A DNA stretch of 64,000 nt, from contig JAPFBE010000002.1 of NCBI GenBank assembly GCA_034336665.1, positions 73,597,405 through 73,661,404 on the forward strand, given 5' to 3'. The notes beneath the pieces are model-generated. The model saw only the letters and a program-made list of their open reading frames with translations, was not told the DNA's origin and searched no databases. Below, one piece after another: positions 24,901 through 37,500 of the stretch (positions are counted from its first letter, which is position 1; each line of letters starts with the position of its first letter). A program made the position numbers and the translations under genes. The stretch comes from Luscinia megarhynchos (lineage: Eukaryota; Chordata; Aves; Passeriformes; Turdidae).

Positions 24901-27900
24901 TTTTTCATGGTAAGTAAGCTTCAACTGTATCCTTGTTAGGTCTATCACTGTTAAATCACATCCTGCTCTCACAGAATCAATTATGGTAAATCAGGCTCAA
25001 ACCCCACCATCACACATAGTTGCCACTACGCCCCATTGTCAAAAATCACTATTAAATATGAAACATTACAACTAAAGAACAGCAAGAGCATGCTTCTTTA
25101 TTCAGGAGATTAATATTCTTTTCTGCTTTAAACATTACTGGGAAAAAAAAACCTCAAGAGAAAATGTTAACTAATCCAAAATGTGTGCTTTAACAAAAAG
25201 ATTCCGTTGGCAAAATGCTGCCGGATAGGCCATCCAGCATATCCAAGACAAGTGACGAAAATAAATTGTACTGGTCAGATAACTGATTCCTCTAGAAGCT
25301 GCAACTGATTGAACATGATGGTCCTGGGGATGTCAATACACAGTCAAGTATGAAATATCTTGTAAATGTCAAAAACTGCACACAGCACAGCACAAAGGAG
25401 AGAAATGGGGGAACTGACAAAGGTCCACTGAAAAACAGAAGATACATTATGTACAGTTTTCAATAAACGATCCTATGCAGCATATTGCTGGGGCTCTCTG
25501 GCAGTGGGGACCTCAGAACAGTAATGCTGGAGTCCATACCACCAGCTAGGAAAATACAAGCTTATCTATAGCAAGCTTAACCATCCTGGTGGTCAGCCAC
25601 ACTTATGGGACAGGCCTACTCTGCTCCCCAGCATTTTTGAGACTTGATGCATCTCACCACTTGAGAGGTGAGTTTCCAGCAGTTTGCAAGCTGTCAGGAA
25701 TGCTGTCCTCTGTCTCAACATCATGAAAAGGTAGTTCAGGTATCATGGCAACAAACACTATCCACAGCCAGGCAACGAACCTGAAGATGGCCTTCCAGAT
25801 GGGCAAGGTGACTTTGGGAGTTTTGGTTTGGCTCTGTGGTCACTACCTGCAGAGTTTTTATTAGCAATTTGATCTATCCTTTTCAAATAAGTTTCTGCTA
25901 CACTGCTTTTGCAGACTGCATTCAGATTAAAGGCATCTAGAACTCAAAGGCTATCTACAGTCCCTGTAGAATGCAAAGGAAAGCACTAAGAGCATCAAGA
26001 AATATATAGGTTTTTACTTCAAAATATGCTAAGAGACTCATCCTCTGACAGCTCTTTGGAAAATAGACTTTTTTTCCCATTAACAGTTTGATCCTAGAAG
26101 CCACTATAACATTTTGTAGCAGACCATGACAAGCAGTTTACTACCATCAATATTTAAATATAATCAACTCTACTGATTGGGTAAAATTCAATCAAGCTGC
26201 ACACACACTTAACTAAACAAGTGTAGCAAACAAACTACTTCAATAATTTGCTGGTGCATTTATTTGGAGAAGCTGCTTTTAAATGCATGGTATTGCCAAC
26301 TACCAGATTTTTTTACAGAAGCTCTGAAGTGTGGGCATGACTCTGGGAGTAATTTTCGTTATATAAAAACAACTGTTATCTAAGTTTCTAGGCAGCATGA
26401 ATGTACAGAAAATGAAACTTAAAAACCAGGAGAACTCAACCTACAGGATTATGAAAGAAATGGGAGAACATATCATACCTCCATGAAAACCTATGGGGCT
26501 AGCAGAAACTTACAGGGCTCAGAAGCCCACAGAGCTATAGTCAGTACTAGTCTGGTTTCTTGGCCTTTTGTTTTCATCCAATTAGGCTGAAAATCCTCAG
26601 CAGCCAATAAATAGTTGATGTCCTCTGAAGTTGCCCCGTCAATCCCCTCAGTGAAAATTGTGAGAGATACAGGAAAGAAGCTCCCCCAAGAAAACTGAGG
26701 ACAAGTCTAAAACAGATGGAGAAAATTAATAGAAGACAGTCTCTGAATAAACACCACCTCTGGATAAACAGAAAAGCACAACTTGATTGTCATGTTCTTC
26801 CCTCTACAAGCAGATTGGGAAGTCCTTCCAGTGAGGTTATCATAGTTAAGCAGATACTGCTTTTGATCTTGGAGTCAGGCTCCTGGAGAGTTTTGGCTAT
26901 GAAAATATGCAAATGTTTCCATTGGAATGCATGGTGCATAATCAATCATGCCCAGCAGGCCTTACAGATCAACAACACACTCTAATCAGAAGGCTGCCCA
27001 AAGCTGTGTTCCTGGAGAGACCAGGCAAGAAAATAATTTAGGGATGAAAATATATCACCATCTGTACTATTTCTTTATAATGATGGTCAGGAAACATGGC
27101 TGAAATTCATTTTGCCCCAGCCTTCTGTAGTTATTCTACAAAGACCGAAAGAGACAATGTCAGAGAAAATTCCTAGAGACATTTCATTTATTTCAATCAT
27201 TTCATATATTTTTCCATTAAATTATAAACTAATTAGTAGATAAAATATAGGTACAGGAACAAAAATTAATTTCACAGTAATAGAGCAGTTTTTTTAATAT
27301 AAAAGCATCAAAAGACAGCAAAATCCAATATATTATTGTCATGGCAAATGTGACTGCTCAACAGCAGTGAAACAGAAGAACACAGCAGCTAGGGTTTATT
27401 GCACAATAACTATTTTAACACTGTAAGGAAATGTTTAAGGAGCTGATGTTTAGCTGTGGCTTGTCCTTCAGCAGCATAAACTATGTAGAAAAAGTTAGGT
27501 AATTAGAAAATTTATCTTCTTTTCTTCAGCATACAGGAGGGCTGGGTGAAAGAAGGATGATGTATCAAGAGTATAATACAAATGTCACGATATTTTGAGG
27601 TCATCTAGCAGAACACTAACAAAAGAAAATCTGTTTATTTATTCAAACCACACCATCATCCATCAGAGGGGTAGAAGTGATGCCTACCTTGGGCCTTCTG
27701 GAACACCTGAAAGGACCTCCTCTGACACTAATGCATTTAAGTTCTGAAGGGTTTCCAGCTACCATTGGTCAAAATACTTCAGTCTTAAAAGGCCTTTAAC
27801 ACCACTGTCCTTTTCAGACATTTACTCTCACATTTTACTCAAAAAAAGGAAACTTCATCCCCTACATTCCACCACCCACCCTTCTATACTCATTCTTCCA

Positions 27901-30306
27901 AGAGGTAGAAGCCATTCTCTGTGTACCTGTCCTGCACTGGGTCCCTCCTCACATCCTCACACCCATTGTATCAGCAGTCCAGGCTCTTTCATGTCTTTCT
28001 TATTGACATGCTTTGGAACTGTGTGTCCATGATGGTAAGTAACTGAAGAAAATACAAATGAGCAAGAAGGTCCTGTTAACTTTCACACCTCTGCCTACCG
28101 GGGACATCATCTCTGATTACATTTGACCTCTACAGATAAATACTGGCAAACCTGGCTGGTAGTCTTGCTTCTGCCCACCAGCCACAGTGATTACTCCCAC
28201 AGTGATACCACTCTCTTTTTACAAAATAGTCTTTCACTACTCAGATCCATGGATCTGGCTGTGTTTGATGGCTGCTGTTTGAACTGGAGATCAACCGAAA
28301 GTGTATTTTTCTCTCTTCTACAGATAACATCTCAATTCTCAGAGGTAACTGCAGTTCAAAGCCAGACCCGTTTTTCCAAGACTGCAGTCCTTTATGCATC
28401 AAAACTGACAATAAATTCAATACTTAAAGGAAAAATAAAGAATTCAAGTTTCCTCATTATATCAAATAATTCATTTCTCAAGCTGAACAGTTTCATTTAC
28501 ACTTATCTGTATTTCAGAAGAAGGAATATGATTTAGCTGAAATAAATTTTGTTCAAAATGACCAAATGAAGAAATCAGAGAAAGGGAAAGAATTAATGCT
28601 TTTAACTGTAATTTCATTTCTTGCACTCCAAAAATAAAAATCATTATGAAAAAGTCATGATCTCCTCCTATCTTAATCCAAAATGCATTTCCAGTACAGG
28701 ACATAACATAGAGAGAAACATCTGTAGTATTTTCACAAGATGAAATAAAAATGTAAACAATGAACTTAAAAAATTCTGCATCAAATAAAATATTTATTTT
28801 ACTATAATTTCCATGCACCTGACTACCAATCACACAGAACACTAGGACTCACTAGGACTAGGAGTTAAGATATTTTTGCATTTCTAAAATTTCAGAGTGT
28901 ATAAGCAATAATGAAAGCCCTGAAGCTGAATGCCTCCAAGAAACATTATGCCGGTGTTTTGCTGAACTGTTAGTTATTTTAGATACAAAGATTTCCATTC
29001 TTATTCACTGAAATCCTTAAAAACAGCTAAGAAGGGATGGCCTTTGTTTCATTTTGTGGTCAAAGTGAAGTATATTTATCCATCTCTCAACAGCTCTTTC
29101 GCAAACACTTTTTCAGAGCTCTTTCAGATATACTCATATGCCTCTGCTAATAATGAATCTGAAGCTATGATAAACTTCTGCCTCAAAATCACTTAAATAT
29201 TATCATGGGTTTAGTTGGATACTGCAAAATTTAATGTTATCTTTCACTTCATCGTCTGAGGTGAAATGGGTTCCACTCAGTTCCACTAAGGTTTTAAAAC
29301 TAAATATATAGCAACCTTCACTTTCACTTATTATTACATACATCTTCTTTACAAAATAAAAAATTTAGTTTTCTTTTGTAAAGAGGGTGCATGTAACAAT
29401 AAGAAATTAAGACCATATTAAACCCCTTATTTGTCCCACATAATTGTAAACATTATCTGATTAATTCAAGATAACCTTCCACAACTGGGTATAACAAATC
29501 TATGAAGGTGGCTGCATTTTCTCATCAGAGGACAGGACAGTTGACCCAGAATCCTGACAGGAGGCAAAGGAATGAGGAATTCACCTCTGAGGAACATGTA
29601 ACTCCTCAGCACAGTCCTAGACAGAAGACTGGAAGGGACATAGAAAGAGGCAAGAAAGTTTAAATGCATGTAGTCTCCATGGAGAACATGATTTAGAGAT
29701 CAAACTGCACTGCCAAGGAAGAGAGACTGGGTGCTCCTCTCCATTACAACAGCAAATATTTAGGAAGATCTCCAAGCTAAAGTTTAAGTGCTCTTCCCAT
29801 CAGCTGTGGACAAACGGCTCAATAATTCACCTCAGCTTCAAAGCAAAGCTTGAGCTTGACAGAAAATATGTAGCAAGAATGACCAAAACATTTATTATGT
29901 CATTGAACATAAACTCCAGGCTTCTTTCCTACTTCATTAATTCTGCTAATGCAGGAGCTCAACCTGCATGTCTGAAAAAACATAAGAACATAACAGTAAT
30001 TTTAATGCTACCAACAAAATACATGCAGAGGGAAAGTACAAGTTTAGAAGACATCTTTGTAAGTGAACTTATTTCCTATCATCTTAACTATCCTGTGCTC
30101 ACAACTGGTGCCACAATTAGCCTTAAGATGGCATTAAAGATGTTTATTCATCCTCTTTTCCAGTTCATTGGGGAAAAAATGTCCATTCCTCCAAGGAAGG
30201 AACTCGACTACTACTTCTAGTGGATTATCTGCATGAAGTCACACAAAACTGCACTTAAACCCTGTACCTTAGCGGCCTGAGCTGTTAAATAGAAAAGCTA
30301 ACATAT

Positions 30307-30374
30307 GGTTTGAGCAGAAGGTTAGCCTAGGTGACTTCCTGAGGTCCCTCCTGACCTACATTTTCTTGTGATCC
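30307..30374 (+). mobile_element. Short CR1 3' terminal fragment
   Basis: About 70 bp resembling the last part of CR1: GGTTTGAGCAGAAGGTTAG, then CTTCCTGAGGTCCCTCCTGA and CTACATTTTCTTGTGAT. Intact copies read TTGGACTAGATGAC.TCC.GAGGTCCCTTCCAACC there. Strong truncation and divergence indicate an old insertion in intron 2. Confidence 0.55.
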
Positions 30375-31271
30375 CATTTGCTTTGAGACACACAGGATGA
30401 ATGAGAAGGGCACTCAGACATTACAAGGTTGATTACTTGTGAGAATCTCAAATAAGTATCCTAACATTTTAGAGGTTTTAATATATAGCTTTTTACTACA
30501 TAGATATGAGGGGGAAATCCTGTAAAAATGCTCATGGACTCAGTGCAAGTGACATCTACCACAGCCAGAGAAAAACATCAAGTCATCCTGTTCTGGATGA
30601 TGTGGTAGAACCTGCTGGTTATGTTGGTTTTTAGAAAACCAACAAACTGAAAACGAAATATCTGTTTTGACTACAAATTTTTAAGTGGCATCATATACTT
30701 GAAAGGCCTTTTACTAAATTATGTGCAAGTAAATTTACCAGGCAGATTAAGCAGAAAGCTTTACAGATAGACTGATGCTAACATGAACAAGAAAAAGAAA
30801 AAGCATTTGTCATCTTGCAACACAGAATACCCAATGAGTAAAAAGTGTCTGCAAGCAAGAAAACAGTAAACAAATTTGAAAAATAAATTGCTAGAAGGTA
30901 AGATGATTCGGTGTCTAATTTAGAAGATTACTTCTCAAGGTGAAGCTGAGTCAACAATCTCTTCCTCTTAAGACACATCCTCTTCTCCAAGTACCTCAGC
31001 TGCAGCACCTTCTAAAAGCACAAACAATGCAAAAGCAATACAAAGTCCTACTCTGCTCTCATTTTCTGCTACTGGAGTTTTTAATTTCCCAGTAGATCTC
31101 TCAAAGAGGAAGACTCTGACTGACTGCACTGCCTGGGCACAAACACTAGTGTTAGCAGTTCATAGTGCTGTTTACCAAACTTGTATCTAATATCCCATTT
31201 AAAAAATGGCAGGGAAGAAAAAAGAATAAAGCTTAAAACAGAACAAAAAAAAAAAATCCAGCTCTCCTTAC

Positions 31272-31519
31272 CTTGCTGGAGGCACATCAATATTTGAAGA
31301 AACAACCTTGCGCTTCTGTTCCAGAAGACAAACAGAACGAGTGTTTTCCTTTTCATACTCATGAGCTCTGTTTAGTTTTTTGGTCTCTGCTGTTTTTAAA
31401 TCTTCCTCCTTTGTGGTGAACAGGAGAAACTGTGGGTCTGGCAGTTTTCGACTGATGTCACTTTTTATATCCTCCTGTTGAAATGCATGGAAGGTCATTT
31501 CACGCTTGATGTTGGCTGC
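31272..31519 (-). CDS. Exon 2 (residues 93-174, plus 2 nt of codon 175) of the same minus-strand gene
   Basis: This is a 248-nt open frame on the minus strand. It is flanked upstream by a strong acceptor (a pyrimidine run ending TTTTTCAG|GCAGCC) and downstream by a strong donor (GCAAG|GTAAGG). It enters in phase 0, matching the phase-0 exit of exon 1, and leaves with two bases of a split codon. The 82 residues are hydrophilic and strongly charged, with the character of real coding sequence: near the start is IKRE, which fits the sumoylation consensus (hydrophobic-Lys-x-Glu), then [10 protein letters not shown], a Lys/Glu-rich stretch ([12 protein letters not shown]) and a final segment ending in DVPPA. 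There is no known enzymatic motif. This is the most protein-like frame outside the CpG islands. The intron to exon 1 would be about 18.3 kb. I cannot name the gene. An extra exon of 3n length in that intron is possible. Confidence 0.72.
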
Positions 31520-34500
31520 CTGAAAAATTGAAAGCAATCATTAAATTTTCCTTTTTCTCCTAAAATGGGAAATAACCTACTATCCACAGGCATTTACTTC
31601 TGATTAATTATTTGAATTAGTGAATATAATTTCTTAGTCCTTTATAAATTCTAAACTGCCATTAATTTCTCAAAAATATTGAAGACTATTTAGGAAAATA
31701 AGCAATTTTTGTCCATTTGATAAAGCTATCAACCATCTTATTATGTTAAATCAAAGAGGTATTTGAGTTAGAATGTCAGAAACCAGATTATAAACAACAT
31801 ATTTTTAATGCACACACACCTGTGCTGCACAGCTATGCAAAAGAAATTCTACCTGCCTTCCTCCTAAAATTCCAGAAAAAAGTCAGAATTTTTCCAGATT
31901 AAACATAACCAAAAAAATTAAAGCACTTCCGACAGACACATACTAGGATCTTCTAAAGCTCTATCTGTAAATGAGGGTTTTTCCATGAACAGAAAATAAT
32001 TTGCTACAATCCAGCTCATGTGCCAGAAAGCAAAGGGGAGCAAGTGATGGCAGCAGGATCGCCATGAGGAGCCCATTCAGCAATAGTGAGCAGGGACACA
32101 CACCCAGGGGTAATGCCAGGTTGTCTCTTTGCCTGCCAGCACTTCCCAGATCTTCAGGTCTGCTGCTTCTCATAAGCAAAGCCTTCCCAAGCAAACAGGT
32201 GTCTTAACAAATACACTACCACTCTGGAATACAATGTGCTGGTGTTTAGAAAGCAAACTATTGCAGGGAAGATGATGAAACTCATCAGAGTTTTCATCCA
32301 TCTTCCCAGCAAGCAAAACAAAGCACAGGACCTAGACTTTCCTGTGAAATCCATTCCCTGGCCAGTTGTGCTTCCCCAGCTTCACAAGGGCAGACCTATC
32401 TGTGAGGAGATCCCTCCACCAACCCAAACAGCCAAGCAAAATACGGTCCAACAAAGTGGGAGCTTCTCCTGCCTTGAGCAGAGGTACTTCCACACCACAT
32501 GCACCTGCTTGGAGAAATCCAAGTGCCTTCTAGAGCTGGCAAACTGCATTTTAAAATATTTGTAAATTATTGCTCATCTTTACAATGGAGATATCCAAAC
32601 TGTATTGTCCTCAGATAGTAACCGCCAATAAACTGAAATTCCTATGTCAATTCTTCCAACTTATTCATCCTTTTCATTGTCCAAAAAAAATCAATGCATT
32701 TGTGTATATATTTATGCATTAAAATACATTCCTGTCTCCACAGATCTCTGTAGATTTCAAACCTTGCCAGTTATAAAAATAGTACAAGCAATTTTAAGTT
32801 CACAGGAAAGACATACTTGCTGAAGTAATTTCGCTCTATTCTGTAAAGTGTATCATATCATTAATGCATAACTACTTAGGACTGATGATTTAATTGCTTC
32901 TGTGCTTCCACTGAGCAGCTTTTAACAGTTACTTCAAGAACAAAACAAGAATTATTACTCTATGAACGTAAACAGTAGAAAGAATTAGACACTTTACTCT
33001 TCTTCACACACAAACAGATGACACATTACCAAGAAAATCTGCCTGGAAGACAAAACAGTCAGCATGTGATCACACAGAATTAGGAGAAGACATATAAACA
33101 ACTCAAATTGAATTCTGATTTAATGATTTTTTTCAAAAAACTTTAGATTTACAATAAGCCTTTTTTTTGAGTGTCTGAGAATCTCTGAGAAACTGAAATG
33201 CTGAGTTGCCTTCAATTTTCATTAAAACTGACTTATAAGTAATGCACTGAAGTAACAAAAATCTGAAAATACCGAAGCTCCAATATCCAGCCCCTAGAAA
33301 TTATGTAATGCCAAACAAGGGTTTATGTAAGACCTGAATTCCATCCCCTCCACTGCTGCACGGTCCTGCCTTGCCTGACCACACCTCCCTTCCTCCCTGC
33401 CCAGGATTTCCACCTCATCCGGTGCGGAGGAGGGTTCTGTGCGGGCCAGGAGCAGCTGCACCCACTGCATGGCAGGGGGTGCTGATGTGCACAAGTACCA
33501 GCCAGCACCAGCAGTTGCCTCCTTACCTTCTACAACCCTTTGTGTAGAAAGCAAGGAGAGCACGGGAGAGGGACAGCCTCCCTCATTTCCCACTCTCCAT
33601 TGCCAGACTGAACTCGGTTTTCTCAGGATAGTTTTAATTATTCTTTTAGTGGACTAAGTGTATGACTGTACCAAAGAAAAAAAGGTATTTTTGTCTTGTT
33701 TACAAAATTGCAGGATTTTACTCAGTTCCAGCAAATATATTGTGCCATACATGGCTGAGTTTTCTTTACAGACCTAAGTAGTGACAACAGAAGGTTGCAG
33801 GCTCAGACTACAGCTGTAAAATAAAGCCAAAACCACAAATAGCAGAATATTTGTGCTGTGATACCAGATAGTCTGTTCTTATAAATCAAATTTATCCACA
33901 TCCAGTTCGAACACATTTCATATGTTAATATGCCACAATTAATAGCCCCATGCACGCACACAGAAATGAGGAAAGACAAAAATCACAGAGCAAATACTCA
34001 GGTTCTTCAGCCAATGGCCAGGAAAAGCAGAAGACCAAATCCAATGCTTAGACTAATTCTCCTCCTCTCCTTCCATTTTCAGCAGATGCTTGGAAATACT
34101 AACTTCTTTCTAAACTTGCCCTTGAGAGTGACTGCATATAAAGTATCTTTTCTGCTTTAGAAGCAGGTGATCATGAGAGAAAGTGAAGAGTTTTCCTCGG
34201 TGGGCTTTCTCCAGTAGCTTTCTCCTACTCCACATACAGATTTTCTGTTTTAATTCATCCATATCTATGGAAGCCATTTCCACCTGAGACACCTGACCTG
34301 TCTGGAAGTGTATAGTGTCTTTTGCTGGAAATCCAACCACCTACATAAGCAGCCATTGATGTGAGGAGTGCTGAGGGCCACAGCCATTTGAATGATCAGG
34401 TTCCTCACTTCCTGGCAAACACATCGGTTAATGACCAGAATGCCTTTGATTTCAAGCTCTGCTGCACTCATAGTTCAGAGACAACACAATTTCCAATATG

Positions 34501-37500
34501 CCTTTCCAGACAGTTAATTGTTTTGTCATATTTTATCAGTAATTTTATTTTTTTTTCATACATCCTTCACATTATTTTGTCCACTTGAGTCTTGCGGTAG
34601 TCCTTCAAGTCCAGAATGTTTCAGCAAAAATTCTATGGAAGATTTAGTCCCACCTGTCTAGGCTTGTCTCACAGACAGACAGAAGGTAAGATTTCAACAC
34701 CATTTTACTTCAGCTTACTTCTAATACTTCATATTTCTCCATCCTTTGCTGTTCTCAAATTCCATGCTTACATTATTCCCCAATGTTCAGCTTTTCTTGT
34801 CATCATACCTCCAAATCTGCCATCTTATTGCCTCCAGTATCAACTGCTGGTAAAACTTCTGTGTTCTTCAAGCACTTGATGAATTATCACTCATACAAGC
34901 CACTTGATAATAGGCTGTTTTGCTATGCAATTCACTGTGTATTTTCACCCTTAAGCCATTAGCAACCTTCAGCTTACTTTTAGAGTCCTTTACAACCTAG
35001 CCTCAGGCAACTAACATCACTCGGAAGTTCAGTCACAGAAACAGGAGCTATAAACCACCTGCAAATTAAAAAAACAAGCTTTGCTTCTCTCTGCAGTTAC
35101 CTCCATCTGCCTTGTCTCTCCCCATCACTACTGGGAAAGGAAAACTCTTGATACTCTGCTCCTTGGAAACAACCGTATTACCCAAGCCTTCCCCACTGGA
35201 GCTCAAGCATGGGGCAGGTCTGACATGGCATGAGGTCTGTCATGGCATTACTCCTTCACTAATCATCCTGCAAAAACTGAAAACCATTTCGTGCTTTGGT
35301 TTCTAAGCAAAAATTTTATTAAGAAAGCCTTTCAATTTCTATTTCGAAGTTGTCAAGATAACAGTATATATTTAGATAGTGGGTTTTACTTTTAAGTTAA
35401 GAGATTTACTTTAAAGCTTGATTCATTATTATTAAACGACAAAGTTTAATAATCCATGTGACAGCTAAATTATTAGCACAGTTACTATTTTCAGCAGTAT
35501 ATTAATAACTTTTCACTGCAAAACCTATCTTAACCTGCCTATAGAAACTTTTATGTGGTGGTATTTTGTCATAACCAAATTGCTGGTCCTGAACTCCACA
35601 TCAAGACCACGTGTTGCAACGTAAGTGCTGTCCAAAATGAGCCTGCTTGACACTGACACAAACTGAGGAATTTAAAGAAGTTATTTGCTGTTCCTTACAA
35701 ATGATGTGCAGGTTGCAATTTTCCAGCAGTTTAGGCCTTAACATATGTGCAGTCAATTTTTGCCCTACCCAAGAGAACATCCTGATAAGACGCTGACATT
35801 GCAGTCAAACCTGTCTTCTCCAATTTCAGTTAAATTTCATCTTGCATTTTACCCTGAACAGCAAAAAAATTATTGATCAAAAAGACAACTCAGGCACTGA
35901 ATTGCCTATTCAAAGGATCCGTGAACACTAGTATAAGTAGACCTATCACATTTATATGGAAACACAGAGACTCAGATTTGACAGATTATGTATGTCACCC
36001 CTTGAGTACAACCTGACTGGACTTTATCATCTTCCCTTGCTTATGGTACACCGCTGCTTAAAATCTGGAGTTATTTATTTTCAAATAGCTCACTAGCACT
36101 TAAAAGGCCTTATCTGCCTCTATGTGACCCAACTGTATGGAAATATATCTTCAAACGTGAAAACCTACTCCAACCCATGTTCTTTCAAATTTCCTATTTT
36201 TTTGGTGCAGAACCTGTGGATTCAGGTGGGCATAGCAGGAATAGAAATGTAATTTTTACCAGGCTTTGTAACAGACTATACAGATAGATGAAAATACAAC
36301 AAACTGAAAGAATTGCCACATCACATACCATGCCTACTTTGCTGACAGTTTTATAAACAGCTCAAGGGCTGATTTCCATATGGCAGGTGCCCAGCACAAC
36401 AGAGCACTGCCTCCCACCCCCGTGCCTCGATGCAGCACCTTCCATGAAGCTCGCCGATTTACACCAGATGAAGAAGATCTTACCACAAGTGTGACTGCAT
36501 CTGCCTGCCAAGAAACTGGTCTGCAATCACAACCTCAGCAGAGAGAGGATTGCAGCTCAGTGTCAGGCAGCACAGCAGTGAGAGCCCAGCAGGCCCCTTA
36601 ACCTTCTGGGGGGACACTGACTAACTTCTGTTTCTCCTCAAAATGTCTGCTGGGATCTGGAAGGAGGAAGACATATGAGAATGTTAAGTGTGTCCCTTCC
36701 ATGCACACTTTGAATCTTAGAGGACTGTGTAAAGTAAATAATCTTCCAACTGTGGCCTATTTTGTGCCATTATGTTTTGTTCATACAGATAACAAAGCTA
36801 ATTTTACAATAGAAGCAATGAAGTACCTCTAAAAACCAATAAAACAATTTTACAAGACTGAGTAAAGTATCGGTAGAAAAGCTGACTGCATCCAAAGCTC
36901 CCAATAAACAAACACAATAGTGGAAATACATCTTGGGAAACTAGCTTAGAGTAATCCCACTTCATTTTAATAATCCTGAAGCCATGTCATGTTTCCATTT
37001 TTGTACAAACTTCTTTTTCTCTCTCAACCCATAAAGCTGTATTTCCTTTACTTCACTTGCAAACCACTATAACTGGACTCAACTCCAGTGTCACTTCATT
37101 CCAAAAACAAGATCCCTCACAAGCCACACTAGGCTGTTTTCCAGAGTGGGGGAGGCAGGGTTGGGGGGTGGTGTTATGTGTGTGGGGGTGGAACACATTA
37201 ATTAAAAAACACATATCAAAAAACCCAACTCACTGCTCCAATTCTGGATATTTGCATTGTGAACAGATAAATATTTTTAACTTAACAGTGAGTCCTAGGC
37301 CTAGGCACAATATTAACATAACACAGCTGATAAATAAGACACAGTTTTGGATGTGGCTTTTTGATTTCCATCAGATTTACTATGTAATCAGTTGATCTAA
37401 TTCCATCAAAAAACTCTTTAGATTAAACACCAATTAAAAAAACACCAGATTAGAAAGATTAGCTACGAGATGGTTTAGCACCAGCCAGCCTGCTGTGTAA

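Larger units (their letters stand above)
9358..31271 (-). other. Proposed intron 2 of the minus-strand gene (about 21.9 kb)
   Basis: Mostly unique AT-rich DNA without a convincing coding frame. It contains a TG microsatellite, a short tandem repeat, one CR1 tail and the candidate regulatory block near 10.8 kb. An open frame at 20894-21265 (minus, 123 codons) has a hydrophilic first half but no family resemblance and no clear splice framing. Missed exons of 3n length are possible because both ends have the same phase. Confidence 0.45.

Noticed and set aside
34110..34340. Minus-strand frame with MDELKQKICMWSRRKLLEKA
   Set aside because: Charged text looks coding for about 45 residues, but there is no good donor and no phase link with exons 1 and 2; treated as chance.
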